NCBI GenBank assembly: GCA_965153355.1
Contig: OZ231126.1
Location: 34,844,001-34,908,000 of the forward strand
Source: Flaccisagitta enflata
Lineage: Eukaryota > Chaetognatha > Sagittoidea > Aphragmophora
DNA: 64,000 bases
Direction of reading: 5' to 3'
Both the position numbers and the translations under genes were made by a program. This document shows, piece by piece, positions 10,274 to 21,865 of the stretch. The number at the start of each line of letters is the position of its first letter. The first letter of the stretch is position 1. The notes beneath the pieces are model-generated. The model ran no database searches and was not told where the DNA came from. It saw only the letters and a program-made list of their open reading frames with translations.

Positions 10274-11037
10274 CTGAGGCGGATCACCCAATAGGCTTAA
10301 TAGGCTTAAGCCTAGGGCCCCGCGCCTCAGGGGGGCCCCGCGCCTGCCCCCCCCCAAAAAAAAAATTGAAAAAAAGAAGAGAAAGAAACAAAGAGAAAAA
10401 AAAATTAAGACAGTAACATAAGAAAAGAAATAAAGAAAAAAAGTAAAGAATAAAGCATGAGTAGAAGAAAAAAAAAGAAAAAAAAAAGGAAAACAGAAAA
10501 AAGATCATTAAGAATTGTGATCTGCATGAGTGTATTAGATGCTCAATGATGGTAAACAATTGCAGAGGTATTATTCAAAACAGAGATATAAAAAGATCAA
10601 TAACAAATATCTTGTACTTTTAAAAGAATAATTATATATTGAGCATGAATATGAATGGCATGAATGACATTATTAATTATGACAACAATTTTCAGATTTT
10701 TAAAGCCAGAAAATTTTTTTTATATTTTTTTTCAGTTCAACTAAAACTAAATGTTGTATGTTGCTTTATGCCTCATAATTAATCAGTGAAAGAATAATCA
10801 AATCTTTTTAATCAATAAACAGAAACATTGAATAATGTACAACAAATGTCATTGTAAAAATAGGAAAATGATATATAAGACGCCAAGGGATCTAAAATAG
10901 AGATGAAGGGGGGTCCACCTACCAGTCAAGCCTAAAGCCCCGCGCTTTGTTGATCTGCCTCAGGCTGATAGGGGGGGGGAGGGGGGCCCCGCGCCCCAGC
11001 CAAGCCTAGGGCCCCGCGCATTGTTGATCCGCCTCAG
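10274..11037. mobile_element. hAT-type MITE, 8-bp TSD TATATGGG
   Basis: The terminal repeat CTGAGGCGGATC ... GATCCGCCTCAG is flanked on both sides by TATATGGG (10266-10273 and 11038-11045). Subterminal GC-rich AAGCCTAGGGCCCCGCG words occur at both ends; the core is A-rich. An 8-bp duplication is characteristic of hAT elements. No transposase frame. It interrupts a degraded H-like tail (GGTGTAGAGTAGCGTGG). Confidence 0.88.
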
Positions 11038-11099
11038 TATATGGGCGTTCTAGGTCGTCACATGTAAATATTGGCTTTGTGATAACTTTGTTGAGTGGC

Positions 11100-11360
11100 T
11101 TTTGATTTCTTTCCCCCCCCCTCCCCTGGTCCTGGATCTCCTTCCCTGGCTGGTTGAATCATTTGATTTGATTTAATTTGATTTTCTGGTAAAATTTGAG
11201 TCAAAAACAGTTTAAACTTCTGTTGCAATAATCAAATGCAAATATCACCGTTTGGAACCACCAAAAGTGTTGTATCTTCAAAAAAATTTCAATTCTTTCT
11301 TTTTGAGCCTTGGATTTTTTCCCCCCATGTTCAAACCCTTTGATTTTATCCCCCAGTTTT
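11100..11360 (-). repeat. Dispersed repeat O, reversed copy
   Basis: Reverse-complement order of the repeat at 711-1015: TTTGATTTTATCCCCC and GATTTCTTTCCCCCCCC words. It ends close to the first ABCA exon. Confidence 0.6.
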
Positions 11361-11444
11361 TATTGCGTTTTTTTCTTTTCTTTATTGTGTGTATAACTTG
11401 TGACAAATATGACGGTTTAGTGTTTCTCTGTCTTCTTTTGACAG

Positions 11445-11774
11445 ATTTCAAAAATTCAAGACAATCTTAAAGCCAACAATATCAACATGAATAAAGAAAA
11501 ACAAGTCATGGACAAAAAAGTCTTGATAAAAGCAGTCTTGATAAAAGCACAACCTGAAATAAAGAGTGATCCGCCCTCAGACAAAAATGAGCCCATTGGT
11601 GTCCTCAAGGCAGGCAATGTTGGAGGTCAAGAGGATGAAGTTGATGATGAGACACAAGACAGCCAACTCTACAAGGAAAGAGAAATTGGCGACAGCGATT
11701 TTGTTGTTTTCAATTTACAGAAGACGTTTAAAAGTTTTAAAGCTGTAAACGGGCTGTCTTTTGTAGTACCCAAG
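11445..11774 (+). CDS. ABCA transporter exon: acidic linker and start of NBD2
   Basis: This exon begins after CTTCTTTTGACAG and ends at CCCAAG before GTAATT. It is 330 bp, phase 0 at both ends and open throughout (110 codons). The first two thirds are a charged linker with EDEVDDETQDSQLYKERE, matching the variable acidic segment that precedes an ABCA nucleotide-binding domain. The last third, FVVFNLQKTFKSFKAVNGLS, is the A-loop/first-strand region that leads into Walker A. ABCA proteins are full-size membrane ABC transporters that move lipids or sterols using ATP. Membrane-domain exons should lie upstream but were not found in 1-11444. A start at the internal ATG (11487) is possible on paper, but the family arrangement makes this an internal exon. 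Assignment to NBD2 rather than NBD1 rests on the linker and on later motifs and is likely, not certain. Confidence 0.88.
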
Positions 11775-12013
11775 GTAATTGTAAATGACCTTCGAGTGAA
11801 TCACCATCAGTGCACATTTGGTGCTTCTCATGAGTCATTCAGTACAATGGGAGTAATAACAGCTGTACAATGACTGCTTCCTGTAGTCTCACTGTTTGAA
11901 TGAAGAATCAAAAGCTTTAATTTTTTCAAAGCTGATAGTCTCAAATATTTAGTGAATATAAAATTCAAGTGATTTGAAAAAAAAAACTGATGATTGATTT
12001 CTCTTCATTGCAT

Positions 12014-12085
12014 ATGAAGCAATAGCTAAAAGGAATGTTGCGAAATTGCTCTTATCAGGATCACGGGTTCAAATCCAGAGAGGTG
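12014..12085 (+). tRNA. tRNA-like sequence with box A and box B
   Basis: TAGCTAAAAGG (12023-12033) fits box A and GGTTCAAATCC (12066-12076) fits box B, with normal tRNA spacing. The stems do not pair well, so this is more likely a tRNA pseudogene or tRNA-derived SINE head than a working tRNA. Confidence 0.35.
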
Positions 12086-12821
12086 TGGGACTATTTTTCT
12101 ATCTGGTCAATTGGTCAAGAGTTACAGTTAGAGATACCAAACTATATTCACTCAAAGCTCTTAACCATTCGCTTTCAGAAAAAAAACATGATTGAAGTTT
12201 CTTCATTTGAATAGTGAAGAAATGACCCTCCATCTGAGGTCCTCATTGCTCCCATTGTACTGTAAGTCATGACCGCTGGGAAAATGGAACACTGTGGACC
12301 GATGGACAAACAACAATTTACCTTTATTGATTTTGAAGTCTGGGTGGGTCAAGTAAATGTAATTAATCTTGAGTCTTGAGTCAAATGAGTAACAGAAGGA
12401 CGGAGAGACAGAAGGACGGAGAGACCCTCTTATAAAGATACTATGACATTGCACAGAACAGTTAGGCTTAAGGTTGGTTTGTTGGGGATTTTGTTCATCA
12501 TAGATTTTTTGTAAAGTAATTGTGGTTTGAATTCTTGCATGGAACCTGCAGCCTGTAACATGCATTATGATATTGGTTGATTTCATTTTGTAATCAATAT
12601 GTGAAAATTCAAAGTGAAGGAATTTATGGATGAGTATGGTGGTTGTAAGAACCTTCTTCGTAGTAAATCATTCCCTGTGGACTGTGAAGGCTTTAATGGT
12701 TTGATTTGAAGCCTATGAAACTGAAAGTATATTCTAGACAGAATTTCTAGTTCGGTTTGGTTTTCTTTTGGTTGAGATTTAGTCTTAAAATACAAATAAA
12801 AAGTCTGTGGAGGTTGATTAT

Positions 12822-15599
12822 CAGACGTTCTGTTATGCCCCCATATTCATAGGGGAAGGCTGGCTCGCGATTAAATTGGTACTTTATTGTATCAAAAAGC
12901 AATTTCAGGTCTTGTTAAGGATTTTCTACCTTCCCTGGAGTAACGGTTTTGGTTTTCCTATCATGTGTAATAGGTGGTTGTTGGGAAAATGTCCAATTTT
13001 GGTCACTTTGGCCTCAAATTTAGGCCACTTTGCCTTTAAAATCGAACCTAAAATCCATGAGATTATTAAACTAGAGCTCAAGAGCTAACCAGTGGTGCAA
13101 TCTGCATGTTTTTATCTTTATCCGTTTAGATTTGAGAGAGTTTTAAAGATGGGGCTTGAGAGGTTTTTTTTGCAGCATGAAATCTGGGGTTAATTTGGAC
13201 ATTTTTCACGTTTTTCACTATATCGAAGCTTTGGATGGACCAATCTTTAAAAGATTGGTGACCAAATTGAAGAGTTTTTGATGATGCTTCATGTCCTGGT
13301 TCTGGGAAAAAATTTTGATCGATATGGCCTCAAAAAATTTTTATTTACTCTCAAAGCAGGTGAAAAAAGCCAAATTTTCATGTCATTTAGGTTGTTTTTC
13401 ATTGAAAATTTAAGCCACTCACAAACTGAAAATTGACTTAAAATCCATGAGCAAATCAAACTACAGCTCAAGAGCTAATCAGTGGAGCAATCAGACATGT
13501 CTATTTGTTTTTGAATTTGGATTTTACAAAATTAAAGATATAAGGTATGGTGGAATGATGATTATTTTAGTCACTTTAGCTCTAAGTTTAAGCACGGTTT
13601 TGAAATCATGTAAATCCATGAGATTATTAAACTAGAGCTCAAAGGCTAACTAGTGGTACAATCCGCGTGTTTCCATCTTTTTTTGTAAAGATTTGAGAGG
13701 GTTTTAAAGATTGGGCTCATGAGAGCTTTTTTGCAACACAAAATGTGGGGAAAATTGGACATTTCTCACGTTTTTCACTATATCTCAACTTTGCATCAAC
13801 CGATTTTTAAAAAAATTGGAAGATTTTTTGATGCTCTAGCTTATCCTTGAAAAAGTTTTGATCAATTTGGCCTCCAAAAAATTTTATTGACTCTCAAAGC
13901 AGGTGTAAAAAGTCGAATTCTACTGTTATATAGAAAATTTTGGTTTTACCGATGCTGGGTACACAGCCATTAGGCAGTTGCTTGCGGGTAGGCAGGGTCA
14001 GAATGAAGATGGCTGGATACAAGGCACAGTTGGGCAGGGGCAGTAACACAGGAACTGTTCAAAAATTTTGCAAACCTACTGACGGACCGACGGACCAACA
14101 TGGCAAGGTGTAGAGTTGCACATCCGCGAATAAAAACCGCCTGAATGGCATTAGGTAAAACTTCAAACAAAGGCATAATTTCATGCATCAATCCATCTTT
14201 TTTTCTGATATATCTCTGAATAGCATTTTTTTCTTATTTCAAAGAAATAAGGAAATATTATTGATATTTTTGTAAAAAGAATCATTGAATCAATTAAGTA
14301 AGTTTTTTTTTCAATTTACACAATTTAATCTTATGTCTTCAGAATATGTTTAAATATGTTTTAAAAAAAATAGTAAAATTCACTATTTAGATTCTACAAT
14401 CAATTATGTAAAGGAAAATTATATGAAATTGTTCATCTTCACTGAAGATCAATTTTTGTCTTTGTAAGCACTTTGACATGAAACTCGACTTTTCACACCT
14501 GCTTTGAGAGTCAATAAAATTTTTTGGAGGCCAAATTGATCAAAATTTTTTCAAGGATAAGCTAGAGCATCAAAAAATCTTCCATTTGGTCACCAATTTT
14601 TTAAAAATCGGTTGATGCAAAGTTGAGATATAGTGAAAAACGTGAGAAATGTCCAATTTTCCCCACATTTATTTGTGTTGCAAAAAAGCTCTCATGAGCC
14701 CCATCTTTAAAAACCTCTCAAATCTTTTTACAAAAAGATGGAAACATGCGGATTGCATGACTAGTTAGCTCTTGAGCTCTAGTTTGACAATCTCATGGAT
14801 TTTACCTTCGATTTCAAAGGCAAAATGGCCAAACTTAGAGCTAAAAGTGACTAAAATAATGAAAAATCATCATTTCACCATACCCTTGTATCTTTGTGAA
14901 GTTTTGTAAAATCCAAATTCAGAAGCAAATAGACATGCTGATTGCACCACTGATTAGCTCTTGAGCTGTAGTTTGATTTGCTCATGAATTTCAAGTCAAT
15001 TTTCAGTTTGTAAGTGGCCTAATTTTTCAATGAAAAACAACCTAAATGACATGAAAATTTGACTTTTTTCACCTGCTTTGAGAGTAAATAAATTTTTTTT
15101 GAGGCCATATTGATCAAAATTTTTTCCAGAACCAGTTAGAGCATCAAAAACTCTTCAATTTGGTCACCAATTTTTACGATTTGTCTATCCAAAGCTGCGA
15201 TATAGTGAAAACTGAAAATGTCAAAATTGCCACTGAGATTGAAGCTGCAATATTCCCCTCAAGCCCTTTCATCTTTAAAATGCTCTCAAATCCCAACGAA
15301 TAAAGATAAAAACATGCGGATTGCACCACTGGTTAGCTCTTGAGCTCTAGTTTAATAATCTCATGGATTTTAGGTTTGATTTTAAAGGCGAAGTGGCCTA
15401 AATTTGAGGCCAAAGTGACCAAAATTGGACATTTTCCCAACTACCACCTATTACACATGATAGTAAAACCAAAACCGTTACTCCAGGGAAGGTAGAAAAT
15501 CCTTAACAAGACCTAAAATTACTTTTTGATACAATAAAGTACCAATTTAATCGCGAGCCGGCCTTCCCCTATGAATATGGGGGCATAACAGAACGTCTG
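12822..15599. mobile_element. hAT-type 2.8 kb hairpin element, TSD TTGATTAT
   Basis: The ends CAGACGTTCTGTTATGCCCC and complement are flanked by TTGATTAT at 12814-12821 and 15600-15607. The left arm (12822-13950) is inverted in the right arm (14480-15599), so nearly the entire element is one hairpin. Each arm contains a roughly 540-bp internal tandem duplication. The loop carries an H element (13953-14136). No transposase frame. Confidence 0.9.
13953..14136 (+). mobile_element. H element in the hAT hairpin loop
   Basis: GGGTACACAGCC, TTGCTTGCGGGTAGGCAGGG, GGGCAGGGGCAGTAAC, GACGGACCGACGGACC, AAGGTGTAGAG, then the weak hairpin TTGCACATCCGCGAA and TAAAAA. The AACAAGG terminus is missing. Confidence 0.7.
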
Positions 15600-16163
15600 T
15601 TGATTATTGTCCAAAGGGGGTTGATGCAAGGTCCAAAGTGGCATGGGCAACTCAAAAAAAAGTTATGTGAGGCCTCGGGGCTAGGAGGACTTATACTTAT
15701 GGATCTAGCAGCTGTCGTTATACCAAAGTTATCCTATTCGCACAAGTAATCTTCTTCAGAATGACTTTGAAATGTTTTTTTTCCTTCAAATGATAGAAAG
15801 TTTTCCTTTGCACACGTATAACTATAGTGACTGATGAGACAAGGTTGCAGGTTATTAACCTTGTGAAAGAAAGCATGAATTCGCTCTCTTTACTCTGTTT
15901 TGCAATGTTTTACTGTTTATGGCATTATGTAAATTAGCACAAACTGCCAAAATAATGTTTGTAGGGTCCAAGTATGTTGCCAAAATTTAAACGCTTGGAA
16001 AATGATCTGACAACAAAATTTTCAATTTTTTTATACAAAATTCTTTACCAACTGGACCGGTTGAAGAACTGTATTGGCTTCATGAAGTATCGCTAGAAAC
16101 CGTTTCTTTCTTCCATATGCATTGCAACGGCCACACATTCAGGAGATGTTTTCTTTTCTCCAG

Positions 16164-16251
16164 GGTTATCTATTTGGGTTGTTGGGCGTGAATGGAGCAG
16201 GAAAATCAACTACTTTCAAAATGCTTAATGGAGACATCACCATGACTAAAG
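16164..16251 (+). CDS. ABCA transporter exon: Walker A (P-loop)
   Basis: Acceptor TTCTTTTCTCCAG, donor G|GTAGGC. 88 bp, entering in phase 0 and leaving in phase 1. It encodes [20 protein letters not shown] and then [18 protein letters not shown] is the Walker A P-loop that binds ATP phosphates, and [11 protein letters not shown] plus TFKMLNGD are specific to the ABCA subfamily. Joined to the previous exon it reads without a break (VVPK then GYLFG). The usual Glu-Cys/Tyr before Phe-Gly-Leu-Leu is replaced by Tyr-Leu, a mild deviation. All P-loop residues are present. Confidence 0.95.
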
Positions 16252-17299
16252 GTAGGCAAAGAAGTGTGTTCAACTTTTTGACGGTTCACAATCAAGATTT
16301 TTGGCTCATACGCCAAGAAGCATGACATCAGCTAGTATTTCAAATTTCAGGACAATCGCATCAATAGTTTAGAAGTTAGAGCCTTTTTCATACTTAAAAA
16401 GTAAAAGAAAAAAACGACGTTCTTTTTTTCCGTTCTTTCTTTGAACTCGCCCTCAATCAATTTTTTAAAATTTTTTGAAAAAAGTAAGGTTATAGGATTT
16501 TGGATATAGGCGAATTAAACAATTTCTTATCGATTGCACCTCACTTTTAAAAACCATTTTTCAGAAAAATATTTTGTGATTTTTTTTTCTAAGTAACTGA
16601 TGTGCGACACAAAATTTTCAAAGTTTTTTGAAAAAAAAAATGAAAATATAAGATTTTGGATCTCGGCAAATCAAACAATTCCCTATTGATTGCACCCCAC
16701 TTGTAAAAAACATTTTTCAAAAAAATATTTTAGGATTTTTTTTTTTTGAAGTCCCTGACGCGCCACAGGGTCTTTGAAGCTGGTATAACTTTTTAAAAAT
16801 GTTTAAACCTGGAGACTATGTTTTTTTTCACTATGTATATATTTCTGAGCAAATTCTGACCAAAAACGAAAAAATCGGTTGGGAAATTTTTGAAATATTT
16901 ATATTTTATACCTCCACAATGTACAATTTATTGAATTTTTCTATTTTTTTGAACAATCAACCTTGTTTTGCCCGTAACTTTTGAACGAATTGAGCTAGAA
17001 ATGCCAGATTGGTCCCATTTAAGAGATCTTTTCCAGATCTTTCCAACCGTCACCGATTTTTTGTAAATCCGCTCAAAAACAACTGAATTACAACCTGTCA
17101 AACATGACCAATTTTATGGGGATTTTGGACGTTTTTCCAGGCTATTGAAGTTTCCCATTTTTCAAGAGTTTCACTTGTTTTGCTTGGAACTTTTGAACGA
17201 TTAAAGCAAAAAATACCAGAGTGGTTCCTTTTTAAAGGATTTTTAAAGATTTTTGTCTCTGTCATCAATTTTTGTGTGAATCTGTTAACAAATGATACA

Positions 17300-17651
17300 C
17301 CGGGGTGCCGATTCTGTAAAGCTGCTGCGTAGCATGAAAATTCCCACCAAGGCTGCCGCACTTTCTTTACCAATGATATCCCTCTGTTTTCTAGCCCTGT
17401 GAAGCTTATTTGATGATGGTTTTACTTATATACAATCATTAAAACAGGTTTTACATCACATTAATCTGGTTTTTCATAAAATTTACATCCCACTTATGTT
17501 AAAGATGTCTTCTGTTATTCATCTTCTTCTCTCTTTTATCCTTACTTCCCATTTTCGATTTGTTTTCCCCACCATCTGCCACAACTGCCGCACTTGGTGG
17601 CTGTCCTGCCGCATAGCATTGCTACCCTGCTACCCTGAATCGGCACCCCGG
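17300..17651. mobile_element. hAT-type MITE, imperfect 8-bp TSD
   Basis: Ends CCGGGGTGCCGATTC ... GAATCGGCACCCCGG, flanked by ATGATACA (17292-17299) and ATGATACG (17652-17659), 7 of 8 matching. The opposite foldback arm (about 20313-20345) retains the uninterrupted target, confirming the insertion. Confidence 0.82.
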
Positions 17652-17884
17652 ATGATACGAGTTTTAACTTGTCAAATATGAGCAATATCCCACCGCCACC
17701 ACCTTTTTTCACAGTCTGATTCTTACTGAAGATGCATCTTTGAATCCTAACATCTGTAAATGAGGCTTTAAACGTCTATTTGTTCATCTGCAGTGGCAGC
17801 GGCAGATGAACAGGAAAAAGTTCTGTAAAACACAGGACTGTGGGACTTTTGTTAGCTTGTCTTTGTCTGTCAATTCATTTGCTC

Positions 17885-18470
17885 TCTAATCAGGCCACCC
17901 AGGTCTCAAGTCACGCCTCTAAAGACTTAAATCAGGTCTCTCAGGCCTCAAATCTGCCCTTTCAGTCCATAAATCAGACCTTACAAAACTCAAATCCAGC
18001 CTCTCATGCTTCAAACCTGCGCTCTCAGGCCTCAATTCAGCCCTCTCAGGCTGCAAATCTGCCCTCCTTGTCCTCAAAACATGCCTCTTGGGCCATAGAT
18101 AATTGCTCTCAGACCTCAAATCAACCCTCTAATTTGAGGCCTGAGAGGGTTTATTTGAAGCATGAGAGGGCAAATGGGAGTCTTTGACAGACTGATAAAG
18201 GTCTAGGAGGGTAAATTAGAGACCTGGAAGGCCGGACTTGAGGACTTAGAGGGCTGATTTGAGGTTAAAGATGGCTGATTTGAGGTCTAGAAGGGCCACT
18301 TTGAGGTGTGAGAGAGCTGGTTTGAGGCACAAGGGGCTGTTTTGGGCGTCCTAGAAAGGACTGATTTGAGGTTTGATAGGGCTGATCTGAGGCCTGAGAG
18401 GATGGATTTGAGGCCTAAGATGGGTGAATTGAGGTCTGGGACGTCTGAAAAGGCTAATTGGGCAGAGGCC
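17885..18470. repeat. Inverted 20-22-bp minisatellite
   Basis: Units of CCTCAAATCAGCCCTCTCAG type run to about 18130, then continue as their reverse complement (GAGGGCTGATTTGAGGTCTG) to 18470. It forms a large palindromic array. Confidence 0.85.
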
Positions 18471-20165
18471 ACGAAGGGGACAAAGTCCTGTAGAACACAG
18501 GGGACTTTCTTTCATTCGTTACATCCGTTGACGTCCCTCTAGGCCTCCTGGGCTGAAATTTGCCTCCCTCTTGGGCTAAAATCCTGCCTCAGGCCTTAAA
18601 GCATCTCTCAGGCCACAAGAATCTGCCCTTCCCAGGCCTGAAATCTGCCTCCTCAGATTCAAAGCCTGAGAGGGCAGATTTCAGGCCTGAGAGGGCAGAT
18701 TTCAGGCCTGAGAGGGCCTGGGGGGTCGGACGAACAAAAATCCCCAGTGTCCCTACTGCCCTGCCTCTCATTCTAATTTACAACCATGCAACGGGTACAG
18801 CTGACCACATACTGCCCGTGGGCGACCTGTTTGGGGTATGAGACGGCTGATTTGTGGCATGACAGGGCTGCTCAGGGGCCTGAGAGAGTTGATTTGAGGT
18901 CAGAAAGGGCAGATCTAAAACCTTAGGTGGCTGATTTGAAGTCTGAGGAGGCTGACTTGAGGCCTGAGGGAGCTGACTTGAGGGCGGGGGGGGACAGAAT
19001 AGTCGCAAAAGAGTCAAATGGTCAGCGGTACCTGTTGCCCCAATGTGAGTATATGCGGATGTGTGATGCTGAGAGGGGCAGCAGCCCTGAAGGAGCCAAT
19101 GACCTATGCTTAATAAGCTTTGAGGCACTAGGCCTGAATTTGAGCAACATTAATGGAATTTGAGCCTTGAAGCTGTGATTTGAGCCTCAAAGCTGTGATT
19201 TGAGCCTCAAAGCTGTGATATGAGCCTCAAAGCATTGATTAGAGCCTTAAACCTGTGATTTAAGCCTTGTGGCTGGGATGTGAGCCTGGAAGCTGGGATG
19301 TGAGCTTTGAAGCTGGGATGTGAGTCTTGATGCTGGGATGTGAGTCTTGATGCTGGGATGTGAGTCTTGAGGCTGGGATTTGAGTCTTGAGGCTGGGATT
19401 TGAGTCTTGAGGCTGGGATTTGAACCTGAAGGATGGGATTTGAGCTTCAAAGATAGGCTTTGATCCTCGAGAATGGGAGTTCAGCCCCAAGGCTAGGATT
19501 TGGGCCTCAAGACTGGGATTTGGGCCTCAAGACTGGGATTTGAACCTCAATACTGGGATTTGAGCCTTGAGGCTGGAATTTGAGCCTTGAGGCTGGATTT
19601 TGGGCTTTGAAGCCAGGGGGGGGACGGAGAAGGAGGAGAAGAAGAAGAAAATCCCATCCCATATGTGTGAAAGCATAGGTCATCAGCCCCTTCAGGGCCG
19701 CTGCTCAAAAGTGCCCTCTGTGGAATCATAGGTCAATCAGTCAGCCAAGGGCAATATGTGGTCAGCGATACCTCTTGCCCTGCTTTGCATGATTGTGAAT
19801 TGGAGTGAGAGGAAGCAGGGCAGCGCTCCAAAGGGGACAAAGTCCTGTAGAACACAGGGGGACTCTCGTTCATCCATCCGTTTGTCCTGAGGGCTGATAT
19901 TAGGGCCAAGAGAACTGTTAATAGGTCTGGAAAGGCTGATTTCTGGCCTAAGAGAGTATATTTAAGGTCTGAATGGGCAGATTTCAGGCCTGAGATACCT
20001 GATTAAAGTCTTTAGAGGCATGATTTGAGACCTGGGGGGCCTGAGATGCCTGCTAGGGGGGACAAAAGAATGAACAAATAAATTGACAGACAAAGACAAG
20101 CTAACAAAAGTCCCATTGTCCTTCGTTTTACGGGACTTTGTCCCCTTTGAGGCCGCTGCCACTGC
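18471..20165. mobile_element. Cluster of module X heads, tails and minisatellites
   Basis: Heads: 19002-19110 and 19757-19870 (GGTCAGCG, stem, GCAGCG). Tails: 19672-19706 (flavour A, CATAGGTCATCAGCCCCTTC) and 20100-20165 (flavour B, ACTTTGTCCCC). A flavour B head end lies at 18470-18500 (AAAGTCCTGTAGAACACAGG). Between them are palindromic arrays (18545-18720, 18840-18990) and a 20-bp array at 19140-19620 (GGGATTTGAGCCTCAAGGCT type). Confidence 0.75.
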
Positions 20166-21368
20166 AGATGAACAAATAGACATGTAAAGCCTCCTATAGA
20201 GATGGTAGGATCCAAGGATGCATCTATAGTTACCAATAGGATCAGAATGTGAAAAAAGGTGGGGGTGGTGGTAGTGGTGGGATACTGCTCATATTTGACT
20301 TCAATGACTTGTCAAAACTCATCTCATTTGTTGATAGATTCCCACAAAAATTGACGACATGACAAAAATCTTTAAAAATCCTTTAAAAAGGGACCAATCT
20401 GGTATTTTTAGCTTTATTCGTTCAGAAGTTCTAAGCAAAACAAGTGAAAAGGGGAAACTTCACTAGGCTAATAAAACATCCATAGTCCCCATGAAATTAA
20501 TCATGTTTGACAGGTTATAACTCAATTATTTTTGAGCGGATTTACAAAAAATTGGTGACCGTTATAAAGATCTGGAAAAGATCTCTTAAATGGGACCAAT
20601 CTGGCATTTCTAGCTCAATTCGTTCAAAAGATACGGGCAAAACAAAGTAGATTGTCCAAAAAATGGAAAAATTCAATGACATGTATCTTTGGGAGGTATA
20701 AAATGTGAGTATTTCAAAAATTTCCCAACCGATTCATTTGTTTTTGGTCAGAATTTGCTCAGAAATACATATTTAATAAAAAAAAAAACAGTCCCCAGGC
20801 TTAAACATTTTTAAAAAGTTATACCAACTTCAGAAGACCCTGTGGCGCGACACAAAAATTTTCAAAGTTTTTTGTAAAAAAGTGAAAATACAAGATTTTG
20901 GAACTAGGCAAATCAAACAATTTCCTATTGATTGCACCCCACTTTTGAAAACCATTTTTAAAAAAAATATTTTGTAATTTTTTTTTCAAAGTCCCTGACG
21001 TGCGACACAAAAATTTTTAAGTTTTTTGTAAAAAAGTGAAAATACAAGATTTTGGATCTAGGCAAATCAAACAATTTCCTATTAATTGCACCCCACTTTT
21101 TTTTTCAAAAAAAAAAATTTCAATAAGGGCTTTTTTAGGGGCCCTTAGGGGCCCCTAAAAAGAAAATGATGTTTAGTTAAAGCCGATGGCGAGAGAAATC
21201 GAATCTCCGTCAAACAAAACCAAGAACACCTAGATCAGTGGTGATTTGCGCCTTCAATGACTCTCAACACTTCAGGGGGCGAGTTTTTTTCAAAACGAGA
21301 TGCGCATTCAGCCTTAGAAATTTTTAGTTGTTGCTTGTTCCCTACTAAAGGTAGTAAGGGAAAGCTTA

Positions 21369-21564
21369 AACAAGGCCGGATACACGGCTACCCTAGTCGC
21401 GTGCGGGTGGGCAGGGGCAATGATGAAATTGACCAACCAAGCAGTTGGGCAGGAGCAGTAACCCCAAAACCGCCCGTAAACGCCAAAAAAAGCTAAGCGT
21501 GACCGACCGACCGACGGACCGACGGACAGAGCGGGTTGTAGAGTCGCGTGCACGCGACTAAAAA
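21369..21564 (+). mobile_element. H element, reference-quality copy
   Basis: Reads AACAAGGCCGGATACACGGC, 5' echo AGTCGCGTGCGGGTGGGCAG, GGGCAGGAGCAGTAACCCC, AAAAAAAGCTAAGCGTGACC, a GACCGACCGACGGACCGACG microsatellite, GCGGGTTGTAGA, and the perfect palindrome GTCGCGTGCACGCGAC then TAAAA. No Pol III boxes or open frame. Confidence 0.9.
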
Positions 21565-21694
21565 TTTTTTTGGAATAAATCATATAGTTGAAATTCTATA
21601 GTCATACACATATGGTTATATAGATGAAATTATATAGTTGAAAAAGACTTTATTTAGCGTTTCTAAAAGTTTAAATTCAATGAAATATTAGCAG

Positions 21695-21865
21695 GCCTGT
21701 ATATAGTGGCATATTCCCCCTCCCCCCGCAGGGAGGAGAAAGAAATCAAAGGATTTGGAAATGGGGAAGAAAATCACAGGGTAGAAAAAACAAAAACAGA
21801 AAAATATAGAAGATGTTACACTTTTGACAGTGCTATAATGTAATATTTAGTCACCACTATCGGTG
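21695..21865 (+). repeat. Dispersed repeat O
   Basis: CCTGTATATAGTGGCATATT, CCCCCTCCCCCCGCAGGGAG, then AAGAAATCAAAGGATTTGG and ACACTTTTGACAG, the same order as at 711. Confidence 0.75.

Larger units (their letters stand above)
11775..16163 (+). other. ABCA intron 1 (4.4 kb)
   Basis: GTAATT ... TCTCCAG, phase 0. It holds a tRNA-like sequence (12014-12085), a GACGGA microsatellite patch near 12395-12430, and a 2.8 kb hAT-like hairpin (12822-15599). 15608-16163 shows nothing recognisable apart from the branch/acceptor region. Confidence 0.8.
16253..21345. mobile_element. 5 kb foldback element with minisatellite-filled loop
   Basis: The left arm (16500-17345 continuing at 17645-17820) pairs in reverse with the right arm (20150-21115). 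Typical arm words are GAATTGAGCTAGAAATGCC and CAGATTGGTCCCATTT. The outer 16253-16500 and 21120-21345 do not pair with each other, but both recur, joined by the B units, at 57595-58546. The left arm is split by a hAT-type MITE (17300-17651). The arms share sequence with the foldback at 52708-57110. No protein recognised. Confidence 0.75.

Noticed and set aside
21369-21564. SINE classification for the H elements
   Set aside because: No box A/box B pair, no clear target duplication, and paired ends resembling Helentron derivatives. Kept as inference only.
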